Positions 25,463 to 29,944 of a stretch of 29,944 nt of DNA are shown piece by piece (the first letter of the stretch is position 1; the number at the start of each line of letters is the position of its first letter). The translations under genes were made by a program, and so were the position numbers. Below the pieces are notes generated by a model. That model was not told the DNA's origin. It worked only from the letters and a program-made list of their open reading frames with translations, and searched no databases. Source of the stretch: DASZGI01 sp035938995 (GTDB lineage: Bacteria; Actinomycetota; Actinomycetes; Streptomycetales; Catenulisporaceae). The stretch spans positions 1 to 29,944 of the forward strand of contig NZ_DASZGI010000416.1 in assembly GCF_035938995.1 (NCBI RefSeq). Direction: 5' to 3'.

Positions 25463-26962
25463 ATGTCCGAGTCCGAGATCCCCGAGAAGTTCGGTCTGCT
25501 TGGGCTGACCTTTGACGACGTGCTGCTGGTGCCGGCGGTCTCGGACCTGGTGCCCGGCGAGTCGGACACCACCGCGCGGCTGACCCGCAACATCTCTGTG
25601 CGCGTCCCGCTGGTGTCCGCCGCGATGGACACCGTGACCGAGGCGCGCATGGCCATCGCCATGGCGCGCCAGGGCGGGGCGGGCGTGCTGCACCGAAACC
25701 TTCCCGGTGAGGACCAGGCCGCCCAGGTCGACCTGGTCAAGCGGTCCGAGTCCGGCATGATCACCCAGCCCGTGACCGTCGGACCTGAGGCGACCCTCGC
25801 CGACGTCGACGCGCTCTGCGCCAAGTACCGCATCAGCGGCCTGCCGGTGGTCGACCCGGCCGGGCAGCTGATCGGCATAGTGACCAACCGCGACCTGCGC
25901 TTCGAGCCGGACAAGGGCCGGCTGGTGCGTGACGTGATGACCAAGCCGCCGCTGGTGACCGGGCGCGTCGGCATCTCCGGCGCCGAGGCGATGAAGCTGA
26001 TGGCCGCGCACAAGATCGAGAAGCTGCCGCTGGTCGACGAGGGCGGCAAGCTGCATGGCCTGATCACGGTCAAGGACTTCACCAAGACCGAGCAGTACCC
26101 GCACGCCACCAAAGACGCCGAGGGCCGCCTGGTCGTCGGCGCGGCGGTCGGCGTCGGGGACGACGCGATCCGCCGGGCCATGCTCCTGGTGGACGCGGGC
26201 GTGGACTTCATCGTCGTGGACGTCGCGCACGGCCACTCCAGGGCGCTGTGCGAGACCGTCGCGAAGATCAAGGCGAACTCGCGGGTGGACGTGATCGGCG
26301 GCAACGTGGTCACCGCGGCCGGAGCGCGGGCGCTGATCGAAGCCGGGGTGGACGCGGTCAAGGTGGGCGTCGGGCCGGGCTCGATCTGTACCACGCGGGT
26401 CGTCGCGGGCGTCGGGATGCCGCAGGTGACCGCCATCTACGAGGTCGCGCGCTCGGCGCAGCCCGCGAACGTCCCGGTGATCGGCGACGGCGGCCTCCAG
26501 TACTCCGGCGACATCGCCAAAGCCATCGCGGCCGGTGCGGACACGGTCATGCTCGGCTCGCTGCTGGCCGGCTGCGAGGAGTCCCCTGGCGACCTGATCT
26601 TCATCAACGGCAAGCAGTACAAGTCGTACCGGGGGATGGGCTCGCTCGCCGCGATGTCCTCGCGCGGCAAGGCCGAGGGTAAGGCGTACTCCCGCGACCG
26701 GTACGCCCAGCAGGACGTGGCCTCCGACGACAAGCTCATCCCCGAAGGCATCGAGGGCCAGGTCCCGTACCGCGGCCCGCTGTCCGCCGTCGCGCACCAG
26801 CTGATCGGCGGGGTCAAGCAGGCGATGTTCTACACCGGCTCGCGCACCATCGCGGACCTGCAGGACGCGCGGCTGGTCCGGATCACCTCGGCCGGGCTCA
26901 AGGAGAGCCACCCGCACGACATCCAGATGACGGTCGAGGCGCCGAACTACCACTCCCGGTAG
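25463..26962 (+). CDS. guaB: IMP dehydrogenase GuaB
   Basis: ATG 25463 follows GGGAGG; the product is 499 aa, standard for bacterial IMPDH. The N-terminal barrel segment reads GLTFDDVLLVPA and PLVSAAMDTVTE. Two CBS domains form an insert (about 95-210: MITQPVTVGPEATLADV and VMTKPPLVTGRVGI). The barrel resumes with GVDFIVVDVAHGHS. The active-site loop is GPGSICTTR with catalytic C309, followed by the mobile flap (KAEGKAYSRDRYAQQDV) and GVKQAMFYTGSRTI. It oxidises IMP to XMP with NAD, the committed step to GMP, in the cytoplasm. The leader contains the duplicated G-rich element. guaB3 follows 40 bp downstream, so both are likely in one operon. Confidence 0.97.
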   Translation: MSESEIPEKFGLLGLTFDDVLLVPAVSDLVPGESDTTARLTRNISVRVPLVSAAMDTVTEARMAIAMARQGGAGVLHRNLPGEDQAAQVDLVKRSESGMITQPVTVGPEATLADVDALCAKYRISGLPVVDPAGQLIGIVTNRDLRFEPDKGRLVRDVMTKPPLVTGRVGISGAEAMKLMAAHKIEKLPLVDEGGKLHGLITVKDFTKTEQYPHATKDAEGRLVVGAAVGVGDDAIRRAMLLVDAGVDFIVVDVAHGHSRALCETVAKIKANSRVDVIGGNVVTAAGARALIEAGVDAVKVGVGPGSICTTRVVAGVGMPQVTAIYEVARSAQPANVPVIGDGGLQYSGDIAKAIAAGADTVMLGSLLAGCEESPGDLIFINGKQYKSYRGMGSLAAMSSRGKAEGKAYSRDRYAQQDVASDDKLIPEGIEGQVPYRGPLSAVAHQLIGGVKQAMFYTGSRTIADLQDARLVRITSAGLKESHPHDIQMTVEAPNYHSR

Positions 26963-27002
26963 TGTCGGTCCGCCCGTCAGCCGCGACGAGAGGTAGAGGT
27001 CC

Positions 27003-28109
27003 GTGTCCGAGGTCGAGATCGGCCGTTCCAAGCGCGCCCGCCAGGCCTACGGGTTCGACGACGTGGCGCTGGTGCCGTCGCGGCGCACCCGCGATCCCGA
27101 GGACGTCTCGATCGACTGGCAGATCGACGCGTACCGGCTGAGCCTGCCGTTCCTGGCCGCGCCCATGGACTCGGTGGTCTCCCCGGCGACGGCCATCGCG
27201 ATCGGGCGGCTCGGCGGGGTGGGCGTGCTCGACCTCGAAGGGCTGTGGACCCGGTACACGGAACCGGAGCCGCTGCTCGCGGAGATCGCCGACCTGCCCG
27301 CCGAGCGCGTGGTTAAGCGGCTGCGAGAGATCTATGCCGAGCCGGTGAAGGAAGAGCTCATCGTCGCCCGGATCAAGCAGATCCGCGACGCGGGGGTTGT
27401 CGCGGCTGGGGCGCTTTCCCCGCAGCGCACCGTGCAGTTCTACAAGACAGTCGTGAGCGCTGGGGTGGATCTGTTTGTCATCCGCGGCACGACGCTGTCC
27501 GCCGAGCACGTCTCGCACCACACGGAGGCGCTCAACCTCAAGCAGTTCGTGTATGACCTCGACGTCCCCGTGGTCGCGGGCGGCGTGGCCACTTACAAGG
27601 GCGCGCTGCACCTGATGCGTTCAGGCGCGGCGGGTGTGCTGGTCGGCTTCGGCGGCGGCTCCTCGCACACCACCAAGAACGTCCTCGGCATCGCGGTCCC
27701 GATGGCCACCGCGATCTCGGACGTCGCCGCGGCCCGGCGCGACTACCTGGACGAGTCGGGCGGCCGGTACGTGCACGTGATCGCGGACGGCGCGATGGGC
27801 GGCAGCGGCGAGATCGCGAAGGCGATCGCGTGTGGCGCCGACGGTGTGATGATCGGATCGCCGCTGGCCCGCGCGGTCGAGGCACCCGGACGCGGCCACC
27901 ACTGGGGCGCCGAGGCGTGGCACGGCTCCGTACCGCGCGGGATCCGCACCAACCTGGGGACCGTCGGGACGCTCGAGGAGATCCTGGTCGGGCCCTCGAA
28001 CACCGCGGACGGGACGATGAACCTGTTCGGCGCGCTGCGCCGGGCGATGGCCACGACCGGTTACTCCGACCTCAAGGAATTCCAGCGCGTCGAACTGACG
28101 GTCCGGTGA
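27003..28109 (+). CDS. guaB3: IMPDH/GMP-reductase family protein GuaB3
   Basis: GTG 27003 follows an AGAGGTAGAGG site. The 368-aa product is a (beta/alpha)8 barrel without CBS domains, as in GuaB3/Rv3410c. It shows GFDDVALVPSRRTRDPEDVS, PMDSVVSPATAIAIGRLGG, VVAGGVATYKGALHLMRSG and HVIADGAMGGSGEIAKAIACG. The C-terminal DLKEFQRVELTV is diagnostic for this subgroup. The loop that in IMPDH reads GPGSICTT reads GGGSSHTT here (G217-T224), so the catalytic Cys is replaced by His222. Cyanobacterial GuaB3 has been reported to act as a GMP reductase; whether a protein lacking the loop Cys does the same chemistry is unclear. It sits directly after guaB, implying a role in guanine-nucleotide balance. Confidence 0.9.
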   Translation: MSEVEIGRSKRARQAYGFDDVALVPSRRTRDPEDVSIDWQIDAYRLSLPFLAAPMDSVVSPATAIAIGRLGGVGVLDLEGLWTRYTEPEPLLAEIADLPAERVVKRLREIYAEPVKEELIVARIKQIRDAGVVAAGALSPQRTVQFYKTVVSAGVDLFVIRGTTLSAEHVSHHTEALNLKQFVYDLDVPVVAGGVATYKGALHLMRSGAAGVLVGFGGGSSHTTKNVLGIAVPMATAISDVAAARRDYLDESGGRYVHVIADGAMGGSGEIAKAIACGADGVMIGSPLARAVEAPGRGHHWGAEAWHGSVPRGIRTNLGTVGTLEEILVGPSNTADGTMNLFGALRRAMATTGYSDLKEFQRVELTVR

Positions 28110-28262
28110 GTCGGCCCGATCGCGGCGGTCGGCGGTGGCTGACCTCTGCCGGCCTCTGCCGACCTCGAAGATTCCTTAACGCCGCCCTGCGAAAGAGTGA
28201 ACACCCCGCTCGTCGTGCCCTTCGCATAGCGCGACCCAAGCGTGAGCGGGCATCGTAGTTCT

Positions 28263-29944
28263 ATGCGGAGCGCGAAACTGGGACCGGAAGAGCGGAGGGC
28301 GGCGCTGAGGGCGCTGGCCGGATCCGAGCTGGACGTGTTGGTCGTCGGTGGCGGGGTGACCGGGGCCGGGACCGCGTTGGACGCGGTCACCCGGGGCCTG
28401 TCGGTCGGCCTCGTCGAGCAGCGGGACTGGGCGTCGGGCACGTCGAGCCGCTCGTCCAAGCTGATCCACGGCGGCCTGCGCTATCTGGAGATGCTCGACT
28501 TCGCGCTGGTCCGCGAGGCGCTTAAGGAACGTGGACTGCTTGTCGAGCGTCTCGCGCCCCACCTGGTGCGCCCCGTGGCGTTTCTGTATCCGCTCACCGG
28601 GCATGGCTGGGAGCGCTGGTATGCGGGCTCGGGCGTCGCCCTCTACGACGCGATGAGCTACACCTCGGGCCACGGCCGGGGTCTGCCGCCGCACCGGCAT
28701 CTGACCCGCCGTCACGCGCTGCGTGTCGCCCCGTCACTGAAGAAGAGCGCGCTGGTCGGCGCGATCCAGTACTACGACGCACAGGTGGACGACGCGCGTT
28801 TCGTCACCACGCTCGTGCGCACCGCGGCGTCGTTTGGTGCGCAGGTGGCGAACCGGACGCGGGTGATCGGCTTCCTGCGCGAGGGTGAGCGGGTCACCGG
28901 CGCGGTGGTGCGCGACGAGGAGGGTGGCGAGCAGTTCGAGATCCGGGCGCGGCAGGTGGTCAACGCCACCGGCGTGTGGACCGACGAGACGCAGGCGATG
29001 GTCGGTGAACGCGGCAAGTTCCACGTGACCGCGTCCAAGGGCGTGCACCTGGTCGTCCCGAAGGACCGCATCCAGTCGTCGTCGGGCATCATCCTGCGCA
29101 CCGAGAAGTCGGTCCTGTTCGTGATCCCATGGGGGCGGCACTGGATCATCGGCACCACGGACACCGCCTGGACCCTCGACAAGGCGCACCCGGCCGCCAG
29201 CGCGACGGACATCGACTACGTGCTCGGGCACGTGAACCGGGTGCTCACCACTGAACTCACGCGCGAGGACGTCGAGGGTGTGTACGCGGGCCTGCGACCG
29301 CTGCTGTCCGGGGAGTCGGAGGAGACCTCGAAGCTCTCCCGCGAACACGTCGTCGCCCACGCCGCGCCCGGCCTGGTGGTCGTCGCGGGCGGCAAGTACA
29401 CCACGTACCGGGTCATGGCGGCGGATGCGGTGGACGCGGCGGTGCACGGGCTCGACCGCGGCCTGCCGAAGTCGTGCACCGACACGCTGCCCCTGCTTGG
29501 CGCGGACGGCTACCAGGCGCTGTGGAACGGCCGCGCGCGTCTGGCCGCGGCAAGCGGGCTGCACGTGGCAAGGATCGAGCACCTGCTGGGCCGCTACGGC
29601 TCGCTGGCCGAAGAGGTGCTCAACCTCATCGAGAAGGACCGGTCCCTGGCGCAGCCGCTCGAAGGAGCGGAAGACTACCTGCGCGCCGAGGTGGTCTACG
29701 CGGCCTCGCACGAGGGGGCTGTCCACCTGGACGACGTCCTCGCCCGCCGCACCCGCGTCTCGTTCGAGACATTCGACCGCGGCGTGGGCTCGGCCCGCCC
29801 GGCAGCCGAGCTGATGGCCGGGACGCTCGGCTGGGACGGCGAGCGCGTCGAGCGGGAGATCGCCCACTACACGGCGCAGATCGCGGCCGAGCGGGAGTCC
29901 CAGTTGCAGCCGGACGACCAGTCAGCCGACGCCGCACGGATGGG
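28263..29944 (+). CDS. glpD: FAD-dependent glycerol-3-phosphate dehydrogenase GlpD (3' truncated by window end)
   Basis: The frame opens at ATG 28263 and runs to the window edge (560 codons with no stop), close to the usual 560-580 aa length, so only the tail is missing. No clear ribosome-binding site precedes it. The N-terminal dinucleotide fold has ELDVLVVGGGVTGAGTALDA (about 21-40) and the acidic end of strand two in LVEQRDWASGTSSRSSKLIHGGLRYLE (quoted in part: SGTSSRSSKLIHGGLRYLE is the GlpD signature). Later motifs are NATGVWTDE, GIILRTEKSVLFVIPWG, GTTDTAW, VYAGLRPLL and GGKYTTYRVMA. It oxidises glycerol-3-phosphate to dihydroxyacetone phosphate at the inner face of the membrane and passes electrons to the quinone pool. 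It follows guaB3 by 153 bp. Confidence 0.95.
   Translation, partial: MRSAKLGPEERRAALRALAGSELDVLVVGGGVTGAGTALDAVTRGLSVGLVEQRDWASGTSSRSSKLIHGGLRYLEMLDFALVREALKERGLLVERLAPHLVRPVAFLYPLTGHGWERWYAGSGVALYDAMSYTSGHGRGLPPHRHLTRRHALRVAPSLKKSALVGAIQYYDAQVDDARFVTTLVRTAASFGAQVANRTRVIGFLREGERVTGAVVRDEEGGEQFEIRARQVVNATGVWTDETQAMVGERGKFHVTASKGVHLVVPKDRIQSSSGIILRTEKSVLFVIPWGRHWIIGTTDTAWTLDKAHPAASATDIDYVLGHVNRVLTTELTREDVEGVYAGLRPLLSGESEETSKLSREHVVAHAAPGLVVVAGGKYTTYRVMAADAVDAAVHGLDRGLPKSCTDTLPLLGADGYQALWNGRARLAAASGLHVARIEHLLGRYGSLAEEVLNLIEKDRSLAQPLEGAEDYLRAEVVYAASHEGAVHLDDVLARRTRVSFETFDRGVGSARPAAELMAGTLGWDGERVEREIAHYTAQIAAERESQLQPDDQSADAARM

Noticed and set aside
25328..27031. Long minus-strand frame opposite guaB
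   Set aside because: It is a shadow of the guaB third-position GC bias with no recognisable domain.
28190..28262. Leaderless promoter of glpD
   Set aside because: TAGTTC just before the ATG lacks the final T of the TAnnnT pattern, is too close to the ATG and has no -35, so it is too weak to annotate.
28734..29867. Minus-strand frame opposite glpD
   Set aside because: The plus strand shows continuous GlpD homology through the FAD-binding and catalytic motifs, so the antisense frame is a shadow.

Overview
This is a chromosomal window from a high-GC, spore-forming, mycelial actinomycete. The evidence is the strong G/C bias at third codon positions, GTG/TTG starts, lipoproteins, and a core block groES-groEL1 / whiD / bldM / guaB / guaB3. 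That block matches the order I recall around whiD-bldM in Streptomyces and around groEL1-whiB3-guaB2-guaB3 in Mycobacterium. The species cannot be named from the sequence; a Streptomyces relative or a more distant order such as Catenulisporales is plausible.

Layout. (1) 1-3720: the 3' part of a secreted GH18 chitinase with a Ser/Pro linker and a C-terminal carbohydrate-binding domain, a convergent LppX/LolA-like lipoprotein gene, a small membrane-anchored protein gene and tRNA-Arg(UCU). (2) 3976-10987: a co-directional housekeeping run of two dynamin-like GTPases, an SSB paralogue, the ribosome-associated ABC-F protein EttA (possibly leaderless), a hot-dog thioesterase and a conserved hypothetical gene. 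(3) 11041-11606: a non-coding array of imperfect direct repeats of about 84-113 bp ending in a perfect 10-bp hairpin, followed by a lipoprotein gene. (4) 12900-19315: a compact four-gene operon with a hyaluronan-synthase-like GT2, an AlgG-like beta-helix protein with a membrane anchor, a second anchored beta-helix protein and a UDP-glucose 6-dehydrogenase. It looks like a minimal Gram-positive pathway for a uronic-acid exopolysaccharide and is the best candidate for an undescribed system here. (5) 19362-20825 (minus strand): a TrmB/LuxR-type regulator followed by a group II truncated haemoglobin. (6) 21002-23324: groES-groEL1 with a promoter flanked by two CIRCE-type operators, an intercistronic hairpin and a terminator. 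(7) 23358-25327: whiD with an unusual basic tail, a small MerR-like gene and bldM with a candidate ECF promoter. (8) 25333-28109: a duplicated G-rich leader, guaB (IMP dehydrogenase) and guaB3. (9) 28263-end: glpD, cut by the window edge.

How the parts work together. In the exopolysaccharide operon the dehydrogenase would supply UDP-glucuronate, the GT2 would polymerise and export it, and the two extracytoplasmic beta-helix domains would modify or cleave the chain at the membrane surface. The whiD/bldM block belongs to the aerial-growth and sporulation programme. GuaB and GuaB3 act on guanine nucleotides, and GroES/GroEL1 is the HrcA-controlled chaperonin.
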